Assembly (NCBI GenBank): GCA_049647585.1
Contig: JBARXY010000041.1
Span: 1-64,000 of the forward strand
Origin: JAGQSZ01 sp049647585
GTDB taxonomy: Bacteria > Actinomycetota > Acidimicrobiia > Acidimicrobiales > Microtrichaceae
Reading direction: 5' to 3'
DNA: 64,000 nucleotides
Part shown: positions 26,483-35,333 of the stretch, one piece after another
How the letters are laid out: every line of letters starts with the position of its first letter
How positions within the stretch are numbered: the stretch's first letter is position 1
Notes under the pieces: model-generated
The model's database searches: none
What the model was told of the DNA's origin: nothing
What the model saw: only the letters and a program-made list of their open reading frames with translations
Made by a program: the position numbers and the translations under genes

Positions 26483-27340
26483 GTGCTGACAGTCGACTAC
26501 GACGAACTGGGTCTCAAGAGCGGGGACCTGGTCCTGGACATGGGAGCAGGCGCGGGCCGGCACTCATTCGAGTGCTTCCGTCGCGGAGCCAGGGTGATTG
26601 CTCTCGACTACGACCTGGCCGAGCTACCTCCGGTCCAGGCGCTTTTCTGGGCCATGAAGGAAGCGGGAGAGGCCGCCCCAGATGGACTCGGAGCCTGCCT
26701 AAACGGTGATGCTCTGCAGTTGCCATTCCCCGATGACACCTTCGACCGGATCATCTGCTCAGAGGTCTTCGAACACATCCCGGATGACCAGGGCGCAATG
26801 GCCGAGTTGCGACGGGTGCTCAAGCCCGGCGGCGTGCTCGCTGCGACAGTCCCGTCATGGTTCCCCGAGAAGGTTTGCTGGGCGTTATCCGCGGAGTATC
26901 ACGCTCCGCTCGCCGCTGGCGGGCACGTCCGGATCTACACAGAGCCACTCTTCAGGCATCGCCTGGAAACCGCTGGCCTTGAGGCGATGGGCTCCCACCG
27001 AGCCCACGCGTTGCACTCCCCCTACTGGTGGCTCAAGTGCATCGTCGGGGTTAGCAATGACATCCATCCGCTGGTGAAGGCGTACCACCGGCTGCTCGTC
27101 TGGGACATCGCAAAGGCTCCGGCATTGACCCGCACCACCGAGCGGATACTCAACCCGGTCCTGGGTAAGAGCATGGTCGTTTACTCCCGCAAGCCGCTCA
27201 AGCGGACCGGGTCGAAGTCCGCGGACGCGACTGCCTCCAAGTCGAAGCCTGCCAACGGTTCGGCCTCGACGAACGGCTCGGTGCGGCCAGAGAGTCCGTC
27301 ACGCGCCAAGGTCAACTTCGCCAGTTCGACGGGTGCCTGA
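26483..27340 (+). CDS. SAM-dependent methyltransferase, class I
   Basis: 285 residues from a GTG at 26483 behind GAGG. The SAM-binding motif I is VLDMGAGAGRHSFECFRRG, with the acidic residue of motif II in IALDYD and motif III/IV in FDRIICSEVFEHI and ELRRVLKPGGVL. This is the UbiE/Methyltransf_11 type acting on small or lipid substrates. After residue 230 the sequence becomes a Lys/Ser/Ala-rich tail without motifs. It is sandwiched between the GT4 gene and the cyclase-like gene, overlapping the latter by 8 bp, so it probably modifies the same product. Confidence 0.83.
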   Translation: MLTVDYDELGLKSGDLVLDMGAGAGRHSFECFRRGARVIALDYDLAELPPVQALFWAMKEAGEAAPDGLGACLNGDALQLPFPDDTFDRIICSEVFEHIPDDQGAMAELRRVLKPGGVLAATVPSWFPEKVCWALSAEYHAPLAAGGHVRIYTEPLFRHRLETAGLEAMGSHRAHALHSPYWWLKCIVGVSNDIHPLVKAYHRLLVWDIAKAPALTRTTERILNPVLGKSMVVYSRKPLKRTGSKSADATASKSKPANGSASTNGSVRPESPSRAKVNFASSTGA

Positions 27341-28469
27341 ATTGTCGAGCGATTCCGGACCGTCAACTGATCCAGACGCCACTGCGGACACGTCGCAGGG
27401 CGCGGCAAGTCATAGCGGGGCCTCGCACCATTTCGTTGACATCGGTGACCTGGTGACTGCCGAACAGCTGGCCGCCACCACCGACGCGATCGCTCAGTGG
27501 CAGCTTCCATCGGGAATGGTCCCCTGGTATCCGGGCGGTCACGCCGACCCGTGGAATCACACCGAGGCGCTGATGGCTCTCATGCTCGGGGGTCACCGAG
27601 CTGCCGCGGAGCGCGGCTTCGACTGGTTGGCCTCCATCCAGCGCGAGGACGGCGCCTGGCACCAGTACTACCTGGAAGACGGCATCGAAGAGGACAAGCT
27701 CGACGCCAACTGCGTCGCATATGTCTCAGCCGGGGTCTGGTTCCACTGGTTGACCTACCGCGACCGTGGAGCGCTTGAGGCGATGTGGCCGATGGTCCGT
27801 GCCTCCACCGACTTCGTACTCGGACTCCAGCAGCCCCGTGGCGAAATCATCTGGGCACGTCACGCCGACTCGACACCATTCGCGTTCGCTCTGCTGACCG
27901 GGTCGTCGTCGATCTGTCACAGCCTGCGCTGTGCGATTGCTATCGCCAACGAACTCGGTCACGAACGACCCAATTGGGAGCTCGCCGCCTCAAGGCTGTT
28001 CGCCGTGTTGCGCGACGATCCCGATGCCTTCGCGCCCAAGCACCGTTGGGCGATGGACTGGTACTACCCGGTCCTGTGCGGAGTCATGACCGGCGAGACC
28101 GGCAGGGATCGGCTACGGAATCGTTTCGAGGCGTTCACATTGGAAGGGTGGGGAATCCGTTGCGTCTCTGACAGGCCATGGATCACCGCCGCCGAAACCT
28201 GCGAATGCGCTATCGCCCATCTGACGGTCGGCGAGGACGACAGGGCACTGGAGCTGTTCGGCTGGGCACAACGTCTGCGCACCGAAGAGAACCGCTACTG
28301 GACCGGCATCGTCCTTCCCGAGGAAGTCCACTTCCCGGGCGGCGAACAGTCCACCTACACCTCGGCCGCGGTCATTCTCGCGGCCGACGCCCTCGGCGGT
28401 AAGTCAGCCACATCGGGACTGTTCCGCGATCCGGATGCGCTGCCCAACGTGGCTACTCCTCGGCCGTAG
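27333..28469 (+). CDS. Terpenoid-cyclase/prenyltransferase-like alpha-alpha barrel protein
   Basis: 378 residues from a GTG at 27333 that overlaps the preceding stop. After a disordered Ser/Asp-rich start (about 35 residues) the protein is all helical, with repeated QW-like motifs (WQLPSGMVPWYPGG, WLASIQREDGAWHQYY, GWAQRLRTEENRYW). These are typical of squalene-hopene cyclase/prenyltransferase (alpha-alpha)6 barrels, and glycosidases of related fold look alike. No DxDD or DxDTA acid motif of cyclases is present, so cyclase chemistry is not supported. It could bind or hydrolyse a saccharide or polyprenyl substrate. Its fixed place after the GT4 and methyltransferase genes suggests a shared pathway. 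Confidence 0.65.
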   Translation: MPELSSDSGPSTDPDATADTSQGAASHSGASHHFVDIGDLVTAEQLAATTDAIAQWQLPSGMVPWYPGGHADPWNHTEALMALMLGGHRAAAERGFDWLASIQREDGAWHQYYLEDGIEEDKLDANCVAYVSAGVWFHWLTYRDRGALEAMWPMVRASTDFVLGLQQPRGEIIWARHADSTPFAFALLTGSSSICHSLRCAIAIANELGHERPNWELAASRLFAVLRDDPDAFAPKHRWAMDWYYPVLCGVMTGETGRDRLRNRFEAFTLEGWGIRCVSDRPWITAAETCECAIAHLTVGEDDRALELFGWAQRLRTEENRYWTGIVLPEEVHFPGGEQSTYTSAAVILAADALGGKSATSGLFRDPDALPNVATPRP

Positions 28470-28667
28470 GACCCCGGCATAGCCCCACAGCGACTCACTG
28501 TCTCAGCCGCTGCAGAGACTCTCGCTCCCTCGTCCATTAGGGCTCTGCTCGGTCTCTCTCTGGCAGAGTCGCTGGCCCTTGCTGAGCCCCGTCTGTGATG
28601 CCGCCCCGCCGAGGTTACTGAGAGGGCCGATGTGCACCGGGGCTGGTTCGGGGGGAGAATGTCGGGG

Positions 28668-29117
28668 ATGCAGAAGTCCAAGCGATCCCTGCCCGCACCG
28701 CGGTTACTGACTGCAACCCTCTCGGGCCTGATGCTCATGTCGATACTGTTCGGCGGGCTCGTAGTCGGGTTGGCCCAAACCGCAGGTGCCACACCACAGG
28801 TGCAGGCCAAGCCCGGTGATACGACCACAACACTTCCCGAGGACCGTCGGGTTCTCGGCCACAGTCTCACCAGGCCGAACGAGGGCATGGAGCCTCAGGA
28901 CGCGGGCGATCCGGGCGGCTGGCTCCAGAGTTCGTTGTTCTTCCTTCTCTGCGGCGCGGTGATCATCATGTCCGGTGCTGTCTGGTATCAGTCGCGGAAC
29001 GCCCGAAACAAGCGAAGCGCCGCGGGCCTTGACCCGGTGGCCGTCGCCAAGGCCACCGGCAAGGGCGTCCGTGCGCCGTCACCTCTCGACAAGCCGGCGG
29101 ACAAGGCCTCCAACTAG
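28668..29117 (+). CDS. Small membrane-anchored secreted protein of unknown function
   Basis: About 149 residues from the ATG at 28668 (GGGGGAG 11 bases upstream). ATG 28659 and GTG 28632 are alternatives. A basic N-terminus and hydrophobic segment (LSGLMLMSILFGGLVVGLA) end in AGA, as in a signal peptide. A 50-residue Thr/Pro/Gly extracytoplasmic stretch follows, then a second helix (LFFLLCGAVIIMSGAVWY) and a basic cytoplasmic tail ending in Lys/Ala-rich sequence. No family recognised. The next gene starts 26 bp downstream. The 198-bp gap before it has no clear signal beyond a short CTCTGC/GCAGAG inverted repeat. Confidence 0.6.
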   Translation: MQKSKRSLPAPRLLTATLSGLMLMSILFGGLVVGLAQTAGATPQVQAKPGDTTTTLPEDRRVLGHSLTRPNEGMEPQDAGDPGGWLQSSLFFLLCGAVIIMSGAVWYQSRNARNKRSAAGLDPVAVAKATGKGVRAPSPLDKPADKASN

Positions 29118-29143
29118 AGACCGCGTCAACCTACGATCGAGCA

Positions 29144-29389
29144 ATGGCTCATCCTCCAGCGCCAGCCGATACCGATTCGGATGTCTACCGTCGCCAGATC
29201 GACCGCTGGCGCGAGATGACGCCGGTCCAGAGGGCGAAGGTCGCTGACCTCCTCAGTATCGACGTCGCCACGATGGCTGCGGCCGGCATTCGCCATTATC
29301 AGCCGGACATCTCTGATGATGAGCTGGCGCGGGAGCTGGTTCGTCGTCGTTACGGTCGGGCGTTAGCAGATGCTGCGTGGTCGAGCTGA
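29144..29389 (+). CDS. Small conserved protein of unknown function
   Basis: 81 residues, acidic then basic, with no signal peptide or membrane segment. It contains a helical motif RQIDRWREMTPVQRAKVADLLSIDVATM and ends in ISDDELARELVRRRYGRALADAAW. Small helical proteins with this RRRYG-LADAA ending occur in several actinobacteria and cyanobacteria beside nucleotidyltransferase-like genes, but none is visible here. It is probably cotranscribed with the preceding gene and converges on the methyltransferase gene ending at 29403, leaving 13 bp between the stops. Confidence 0.55.
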   Translation: MAHPPAPADTDSDVYRRQIDRWREMTPVQRAKVADLLSIDVATMAAAGIRHYQPDISDDELARELVRRRYGRALADAAWSS

Positions 29390-29402
29390 CCTCTTCACCG
29401 GT

Positions 29403-30077
29403 TCAGGCGGTGCGGCGAAGGATCCGGAGGGACCCAACGGCACGGATTTCCTCGAAGAGGCCTGACTCGATTGCCGGCAGATAGATCTGCTCATACGGCG
29501 GGCGTCCACCATCGGCCGGATCGGGGAACACGTCGTGTATGGCGAGTGTCCCACCGAGGGCGACGTGCGGAGTCCACACCTCGTAGTCGATGCGAGCCGG
29601 CTCTTCGCCGTGTCCGCCGTCAATGAAGACGAAGGCGCACGGGGTCGACCAGAAGCGGCCGACGGTCGGCGAGTTTCCGACCAGAGCCACGATCCACGGT
29701 TCAAGTCCCGCCCGGTAGGTCGCCCGTCGGAACGACGGCAAGGTGTCCATGACGCCCAACTCCGGGTCGACAAGATCGGGCTCGTGCCATTCCCAGCCGG
29801 GCTGGTTCTCTTCGGATCCCCGATGGTGGTCGACGGCCACCAACACGGTGTCGCCAAGGCGAGCTGCCTCGCCCAGATAGATGGACGACTTGCCGCAGTA
29901 TGAACCGACCTCCAGCAACGGGGCCCCGGGAACCGCAAGCGCCGCGTCAAGGCCCGCCTCGTAAAGGGCGAGGCCCTCGTCAGGTGGCATGAACCCACGG
30001 GCGGCCTCGGCAGACTTGCGCACGCCTTCGTCCATCGGAGCGATGGCCAGGTGGCCACCAACAGTTGGCTCGACCAT
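29403..30077 (-). CDS. SAM-dependent methyltransferase, class I (methyltransf_24 type)
   Basis: 224 residues from the ATG at 30077, which overlaps the stop of the GtrA gene by four bases. The SAM motif LLEVGSYCGKSSIYLGEAA is followed by a second acidic motif VAVDHHRGSEE and by AFVFIDGGHGEEPARIDYEVW with the IDGxH signature, typical of cephalosporin-hydroxylase-like and Methyltransf_24 proteins acting on sugars or lipids. Coupling to GtrA points to an envelope glycan or glycolipid substrate, which is inference. Confidence 0.78.
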   Translation of the reverse strand: MVEPTVGGHLAIAPMDEGVRKSAEAARGFMPPDEGLALYEAGLDAALAVPGAPLLEVGSYCGKSSIYLGEAARLGDTVLVAVDHHRGSEENQPGWEWHEPDLVDPELGVMDTLPSFRRATYRAGLEPWIVALVGNSPTVGRFWSTPCAFVFIDGGHGEEPARIDYEVWTPHVALGGTLAIHDVFPDPADGGRPPYEQIYLPAIESGLFEEIRAVGSLRILRRTA

Positions 30078-30622
30078 CAGATCGGTATCTCGCCGTGCAA
30101 CTCGTCGAGTTCGGCCTCGGTGGGCTCGGCGCCCTGGTGGGTCGCCTTGAAGATCCACCTGTCGAGGATGACATAGCGGCCGAGCCACACGATTCCAAAG
30201 CCGGCGAGTTGGGCGAAGAACACACCGATCTTCTCGACTACGCCATGGCTGCTAATCATCGCGTCGACCAGATAGGTGAGCCCGGTTGCGAACGTGACCC
30301 CAAGCATCGCGGCCACCCAGAAGACGATCATCTGGGTTCGCAGGTTGTCCCTCGATGTCTCGCGCCAGACCAGATACTTGTTGGCGAAGAAATTGGGAAT
30401 CGTCAGAATTGCTGCGCTGGCAACCGACGCCGCTACCCAGTTGGTCTCCTTGACCAGATCGCCGCCCCGGTGGATCTCGCTGGTGAACGCCACGACCGCA
30501 AGAACCTGGATCAGGATCTGGCCGATAGGGACGAAAAATATCGAGATCCCCGCATAGCGCAACTGCTTGCGTCCCTCGGGCGTCTTGGAATGGGCCCAGA
30601 GGGCCGAAGGAGAAAGATTCAC
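30077..30622 (-). CDS. GtrA-family membrane protein
   Basis: 181 residues with four hydrophobic helices (about 24-46, 61-80, 99-120, 130-150) and the family pattern FFANKYLVWRETSRD after helix 2. A charged C-terminus follows. GtrA proteins are thought to help flip or supply lipid-linked sugars for envelope glycosylation. Its stop codon overlaps the start of the methyltransferase, so the two are expressed together. It is divergent from the PQQ sugar dehydrogenase gene with 66 bp between them. Confidence 0.8.
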   Translation of the reverse strand: MNLSPSALWAHSKTPEGRKQLRYAGISIFFVPIGQILIQVLAVVAFTSEIHRGGDLVKETNWVAASVASAAILTIPNFFANKYLVWRETSRDNLRTQMIVFWVAAMLGVTFATGLTYLVDAMISSHGVVEKIGVFFAQLAGFGIVWLGRYVILDRWIFKATHQGAEPTEAELDELHGEIPI

Positions 30623-30688
30623 TTCTGGCGAGCGTAATCCAGCCCGCTCCTTGACTCGAATGTCACCGACGTCGACAAGACTGGAGTT

Positions 30689-32008
30689 ATGACCCCCAAC
30701 CCGATGCGCTTCAGGTCCACCTCGGTGCAGTTCGCGGCAATGGCCACTGCAATTCTGCTCTCCGGAAGCGCCCTATTTGGCTGTAGCTCCGACGGACAGA
30801 CGGATGGACAGAGGGATGGGTCAGCCGGCAGGTCCACTCAGACCGCCTCTGACCGGCAAGTCGATCAGGGCCCGGATGGAGACTCTGGCGGCCCGCTGAG
30901 GATCGAACTCGAGAAGGTTGACGTCGATCTGGAGAACCCGATCGCGGCCACGCCGGGGCCCACCGATGATTCGATGATCGTCGCCGAGAGAGGTGGGACA
31001 CTGAGGCTTCTCACCTTCGACGGACCTGACGCGTCGCTTTCCGATCCGATCATCGACATCAGTGACGAAATCAGCACCGACTCCGAACGCGGGCTTCTCG
31101 GAGTGGCGCTGAACCCAGATTCCTCACGTCTCTTCGTCAGCTACACCTCCGCTGGCGACGGAACCAGCCACCTGGACGCATATGACATCGAGGATTCCGA
31201 CGCAGGTCGCTTCGAGGTGGCCCAGGACACCAGGAAAGAACTGCTGAGCGTCACCCAGCCGTTCCCCAACCACAACGGCGGGGACATAGCAATCGGGCCC
31301 GACGGAATGCTCTACATGGGACTTGGAGATGGGGGAGGTGCGGGCGATCCCCACGGCAACGCCCAGAACCGATCCACTCTGCTCGGCAAGATCCTGCGCT
31401 TGGATCCCGAGGCGAACGGACCTGACGACCTTGCCGCACGTGGCAACCCCGCCTTCGGCCCGAACGGCTCCGAAAGCGAAATCTGGTTGACAGGTGTCCG
31501 CAACCCGTGGCGTTTCAGCTTCGACTCACTCACCGGGGACCTTTGGATCGGTGACGTCGGCCAGAACAAGTGGGAAGAGGTGGACCTGCTGACGAAGGCA
31601 TCCGGCCTCGGGAAGGGTGCCAACCTGGGATGGGACCTCTTCGAGGGGACCGAGGAGTTCGACGATGACGACCCGGCACCCGGAGCGGCCAGCGACGGCC
31701 CATTCGTCGAGCCGGTTCATACCTATAGCCACGGACCTGGCTGCTCGATCACCGGTGGAGTCGTCTATCGGGGAAAGGAGATCCCGGCGCTCGAGGGGAC
31801 CTATCTGTTCTCGGACTACTGCGACGGGACGATTCGAGGTCTTCGTACCAACGGTTCCGCCGAAGAGGACAGCAAGTTCACTTCGATTGACCTCGGAGCG
31901 ACGTCGTCGCAGGTCGTCAGCTTCGCCGTCGACGGGGACGGTGAGACATATGTCCTGAGCCTTGATAAGGGCATGTTCCGGATCGTCGCGGCAGATACGG
32001 TTGGATGA
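30689..32008 (+). CDS. PQQ-dependent sugar dehydrogenase lipoprotein
   Basis: 439 residues. A basic N-terminus and hydrophobic stretch end in a lipobox (SALFGC, Cys32), so the mature enzyme should be tethered outside the membrane; its acylation would involve the Lnt discussed elsewhere. After an Asp/Gly-rich linker the six-bladed propeller shows ERGGTLRLL, NHNGGDIAIGPDGMLYMGLGDGG with the catalytic His, and GVRNPWRFSFD. This is the soluble glucose/aldose dehydrogenase (YliI-like) family, oxidising sugars with PQQ. The downstream acyltransferase gene overlaps it by four bases. Confidence 0.85.
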   Translation: MTPNPMRFRSTSVQFAAMATAILLSGSALFGCSSDGQTDGQRDGSAGRSTQTASDRQVDQGPDGDSGGPLRIELEKVDVDLENPIAATPGPTDDSMIVAERGGTLRLLTFDGPDASLSDPIIDISDEISTDSERGLLGVALNPDSSRLFVSYTSAGDGTSHLDAYDIEDSDAGRFEVAQDTRKELLSVTQPFPNHNGGDIAIGPDGMLYMGLGDGGGAGDPHGNAQNRSTLLGKILRLDPEANGPDDLAARGNPAFGPNGSESEIWLTGVRNPWRFSFDSLTGDLWIGDVGQNKWEEVDLLTKASGLGKGANLGWDLFEGTEEFDDDDPAPGAASDGPFVEPVHTYSHGPGCSITGGVVYRGKEIPALEGTYLFSDYCDGTIRGLRTNGSAEEDSKFTSIDLGATSSQVVSFAVDGDGETYVLSLDKGMFRIVAADTVG

Positions 32009-32598
32009 TGAAGGTCGTTCTCTCCAAGATCTGGCTGTTCCTCTGGCGTTGGAAAGTGACGCAGCAATCCGAGCTGCCACCGAAGTGCGTCATGATCGCT
32101 GCTCCCCACACCACCAACTGGGATTTTCCGATCACGTTGGCAATGGCCGGCGTCAAGGGCATCGACATTCGTTGGCTCGGCAAGGAGCAGATGTTCAACA
32201 AGGTGCTCGGACCGTTCTTCCGGGCGGTGGGCGGTATCTCTGTCAAGCGCGCTAGTGCCAACGGACTTGTTGGTGACCTGGCCGACGAGTTCTCCAAGCA
32301 CGATCGCCTCGTTCTGGTGGTTCCCGCTGAAGGGACCCGGTCCAAGGTCGAATACTGGAAGTCAGGCTTCTACCGCATAGCCATGCAGGCCGAGGTTCCG
32401 ATCGTCTGCGCCTTCGTCGACAGGTCGACCCGCACGGGCGGGTTCGGTCCGGTGATCATTCCCAGCGGTGACGTGAAGGCCGACATGGACAAGATCCGAG
32501 CCTTCTACGCCGGCAAGACTGGACTGAAAGCCGACCTGTTCTCGACCCCGAGACTCCACGAAGAAGACGCGCCGGTGGACAGGGACGACCAGCCCTGA
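32005..32598 (+). CDS. Acyltransferase, PlsC-like (lysophospholipid acyltransferase fold)
   Basis: 197 residues from the ATG at 32005, overlapping the stop of the PQQ dehydrogenase gene. The active-site HX4D motif is present as HTTNWD (about residue 34), and the phosphate-binding block reads VPAEGTRSKVEYWKSGFY, a variant of FPEGTRS. KSGF and PIVCAFVDRSTRTGGFGPVI follow. This shorter branch, with HTTNWD in place of NHxSxxD, is common in diverse bacteria, and its exact lipid substrate is not established. A second, canonical PlsC lies convergently downstream. Confidence 0.8.
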   Translation: MMKVVLSKIWLFLWRWKVTQQSELPPKCVMIAAPHTTNWDFPITLAMAGVKGIDIRWLGKEQMFNKVLGPFFRAVGGISVKRASANGLVGDLADEFSKHDRLVLVVPAEGTRSKVEYWKSGFYRIAMQAEVPIVCAFVDRSTRTGGFGPVIIPSGDVKADMDKIRAFYAGKTGLKADLFSTPRLHEEDAPVDRDDQP

Positions 32599-32623
32599 CT
32601 TGACCATGCCCTTGGCTTGACCG

Positions 32624-33436
32624 TCAGGCCTGGCTCGTCGATGTGCCCTGACTTGACGATCGACCGTGGCTTTCGGCCTCGTCGCGGACGGTGAAGTCCC
32701 TACCCATCGTCTTCAGTTCTTCGATGATCCGACTACGGACCTGCTCCCGCAGGGCGGGGACGTCCTCAATGGTCATCCCCTCGGTGCTGACCGGTTCAAG
32801 AACCCGGACTTCCGCATTCGAGCGACCCAGCCGCCAGTCGTGCGCACGAAGAGCAGGGGCCGTGCCGTGGCAGGCCAGGGGCAGAATCGGAACCCCGGAT
32901 TCGATGGCCAGTCGGAACGCTCCGTCCTTGAACGGCAGGAGGTCACCTTCGAAGGAACGAGTGCCTTCCGGGAAAATCATGACCGAGACCTTCTGTTCGA
33001 GCCGCTCGGCGCAGGTCTTCATCGCCTTCGATGCGCTCGATGAGTCGCCACGTTCCAGTTCGATGTCCTTGGCCAGGCGCATGAGCCACCCGGCGACTGG
33101 GATCTTGAAGTTCTCCTTCTTGGAGAGCCACTTCATCTCCCAGGGCAGATTGCTGATCAGAAGAATGTCTACGAAGGACTCGTGGTTCGAAACGATTACA
33201 TAGGGGTTCCGAGGGTTCTCTGGGAAGGTCCCGGAGGTCTTGAACTTCCACATCGGGTTCAGCTTCTGGTGGACGACCGTTGTCTTCCGGAACAGATAAC
33301 CGGTCCAGTACCTCGGTGGATCAAACGGGGCTGTCACCACCCAGACGATCGCCATGAGCGGCAACCACAGAGCGATGCAGGATCCGAAGACGAACCATGA
33401 CCATACCGACCAGAAGTTCAATGACAGCTTCTTCAT
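32624..33436 (-). CDS. 1-acylglycerol-3-phosphate acyltransferase
   Basis: 270 residues from the ATG at 33436, chosen because GAGGA lies 8 bases upstream; an ATG at 33451 is less well placed. An N-terminal membrane helix (about 12-38) precedes the catalytic motif NHESFVDILL, the substrate motif IFPEGTRSFEG and VPILPLACHGT. This is the PlsC architecture: a membrane-bound enzyme making phosphatidic acid from lysophosphatidic acid and acyl-CoA or acyl-ACP. The C-terminal 25 residues are a Ser/Gly-rich tail. The 225 bp upstream of it hold no gene; a GTACGTACG palindrome lies at about 33538-33546. Confidence 0.85.
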   Translation of the reverse strand: MKKLSLNFWSVWSWFVFGSCIALWLPLMAIVWVVTAPFDPPRYWTGYLFRKTTVVHQKLNPMWKFKTSGTFPENPRNPYVIVSNHESFVDILLISNLPWEMKWLSKKENFKIPVAGWLMRLAKDIELERGDSSSASKAMKTCAERLEQKVSVMIFPEGTRSFEGDLLPFKDGAFRLAIESGVPILPLACHGTAPALRAHDWRLGRSNAEVRVLEPVSTEGMTIEDVPALREQVRSRIIEELKTMGRDFTVRDEAESHGRSSSQGTSTSQA

Positions 33437-33661
33437 GGGCTCGTTCCTCATCGGCTAGGGAGATCTCCTTCGATCGTCTTTGTGTAGACCCGCGCACCGC
33501 CCAAAGGGTTACCAAATCCACACGTACGACCCTGTTGGTACGTACGCGTCCGGCAGTGACGGAATCGAGGCAGACGGACATGGCGCCAACACACATGTGA
33601 AGGTGCGACCTGGTGTACCAAGGCTGGAGGCCTCCAATTCGAGGCGCCTCAGCGACGGGCG

Positions 33662-34033
33662 CTACTTGTCGGGGCGAAGTCGCATGACCTCGTCCATGAT
33701 CCCCTTTGCCGAACCTTGGCCGGCTGCGCCTAGCAGGCCCGCGATGCCGTTCTGTGAACCACGAACGGCATGGCTGTTGGCGCCGTGCATATTGGCATTT
33801 CTCAGATCCTTGAGGGATCGACTCAAGTCGTCACTCGTCTTCAGATCGGTCTTGATGCTGTGGGTTCGTTCCTCGTGTTTGAAGCGCTTGTCCGCGTTGC
33901 GGTACCGGAAGAAGACGTAGCCATAGAAGACAAAACCGGAGAGGAAAAAGATCAGCCCGATCAGTGACCAGCTGCCGCTGCTGCTGTCGGTATTCGCCAG
34001 CACGGCCCCTAACAGTGCGTGGATCTGAATCAC
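33662..34033 (-). CDS. Small membrane protein, third gene of the SPFH/zinc-ribbon cluster
   Basis: 123 residues from a GTG at 34033 with AGGAG 7 bases upstream. The start overlaps the stop of the zinc-ribbon gene. One hydrophobic segment (SLIGLIFFLSGFVFYGYVFF, about 23-42) is followed by a basic cytoplasmic region RYRNADKRFKHEERTHS and a Gly/Ala-rich end. No family recognised. Its position as the last of three coupled genes parallels the small YdjH of the Bacillus pspA-ydjGHI operon, but sequence homology is not claimed. Confidence 0.6.
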   Translation of the reverse strand: MIQIHALLGAVLANTDSSSGSWSLIGLIFFLSGFVFYGYVFFRYRNADKRFKHEERTHSIKTDLKTSDDLSRSLKDLRNANMHGANSHAVRGSQNGIAGLLGAAGQGSAKGIMDEVMRLRPDK

Positions 34034-35325
34034 AGGAATGCTCCTAGCGCAATGATGAGGGCACCAACGAAGATTCCGGCTGCCTCGATGGCGGCCGATG
34101 TGATCAGAAGCTTCTTCTGATCAAGGGGAACGCTTCCCATAACTGTGCCGTTCCGTCCGTTGACGGCCACGTAATGGACCATCGAGGTGCCGTTGGCCTT
34201 CGTCTCGTGATAGCTGAATAGCCAGACAGGCAGATAGGCCGAGATCCAGCGCTGACCCTTCGCTGTGAACTGTTGGTCGTCCCACCGCACACCGCGGTCA
34301 TAGAACTCGAGAGTATCGATCGCTGAGTGCCGGGCGATGTCCTCCCACTGGGCAGTGGCAACCGTCGTCAGGTCATCCACGTTGCTGTCGCGGCGCTCCG
34401 ACGTGAACCCTGCCAGGTAGTTCGAGTCGTAGACGACAGCGTTCTCAAGGTCGAACGGTTGGATCGCGTTGATGACGTTGTTCGTGGTGGCGGGCCCTTG
34501 GTTGAGCCGCTCGGCCGAGGAGGCGACTGCCAGGTCGTTGATCTCGACGTTGAAATCGCGGACGACATCGTAGAGGTCTGCCTCATAGCGATCCTCGGTC
34601 TGATCATCACCGACATTCACCGTGTACTTGCGGGTCTGATGCTCGCCCTGTCCGGCGAGATTGGCATGGACGTTGATGTCCACGACCATGTACGGCAGGT
34701 AGACGCCGAGAACGTTCTCGGGATTGAAGTCCCTCTTGAAATCCGGGTGGGCAAAGTACTTCCGCTTGCGCACGAACTTCTCTATCTGCGCTACAGCTTC
34801 GTCCTTCGGGAAGCTGAAGGGCAGCACTATGTCGGGTACCGCTCCATTGGGCACCTGCTGGTTCATTGAGAGCGTGTTGCGACACCAGTGGCAGCGCGCT
34901 TGGGTGCTACTTGCGGTGTCGATCACGACCTCGGCTCCACAGGCGCTGCACTTGAACGTGAGCACCACTTCGGCCGAGGGGATGACATCGGAGGAGCCCG
35001 AGCCCATGACGACACCGACCAGTTCGCCGATCCCCTTGTCGAGCCCGAACACCTCGTTGGCGTTCAGCGTCGACCATTCGTTGCGGCAGTATCCACAGCG
35101 CAGCATCCCGCTGCCGATGTTGAGCGCTATCTGAGTGGCACCGCACTGGGGACACTTGCTCAGGCCGTCGGTGGACTCAGCATCGGTTTGGATGACCTGT
35201 GGGCCCTGAGGCCCAGCCGGGGCTTCACTCAGCGGCTGTGTTATCGGCGCTTGGGCATCACTCTGCGGCTGAGCTATCGGCGCGACTTGGCCGGGTGTGA
35301 CTCCATCCTGATTCAGATCAGTCAT
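34030..35325 (-). CDS. Zinc-ribbon membrane protein (YdjG-like)
   Basis: 431 residues. A Pro/Gln-rich start of about 55 residues is followed by two CxxC-x(n)-CxxC zinc ribbons: CPQCGATQIALNIGSGMLRC, completed by GYC (about residues 58-80), and KCSACG paired with CHWC (about 128-153). A long beta-rich domain follows, and the protein ends in a C-terminal hydrophobic segment (LLITSAAIEAAGIFVGALII) that anchors it. TFIIB-type zinc-ribbon membrane proteins of this kind are encoded beside SPFH proteins and act in envelope stress responses in Bacillus (YdjG). Here too the SPFH gene lies 8 bp upstream. The role is inferred by analogy. Confidence 0.7.
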   Translation of the reverse strand: MTDLNQDGVTPGQVAPIAQPQSDAQAPITQPLSEAPAGPQGPQVIQTDAESTDGLSKCPQCGATQIALNIGSGMLRCGYCRNEWSTLNANEVFGLDKGIGELVGVVMGSGSSDVIPSAEVVLTFKCSACGAEVVIDTASSTQARCHWCRNTLSMNQQVPNGAVPDIVLPFSFPKDEAVAQIEKFVRKRKYFAHPDFKRDFNPENVLGVYLPYMVVDINVHANLAGQGEHQTRKYTVNVGDDQTEDRYEADLYDVVRDFNVEINDLAVASSAERLNQGPATTNNVINAIQPFDLENAVVYDSNYLAGFTSERRDSNVDDLTTVATAQWEDIARHSAIDTLEFYDRGVRWDDQQFTAKGQRWISAYLPVWLFSYHETKANGTSMVHYVAVNGRNGTVMGSVPLDQKKLLITSAAIEAAGIFVGALIIALGAFL

Positions 35326-35333
35326 GTTCGCGG

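Noticed and set aside
30711..31001. Minus-strand frame opposite the PQQ dehydrogenase signal region
   Set aside because: Arg/Ser-rich antisense reading. The plus strand has a clear lipobox and propeller motifs.
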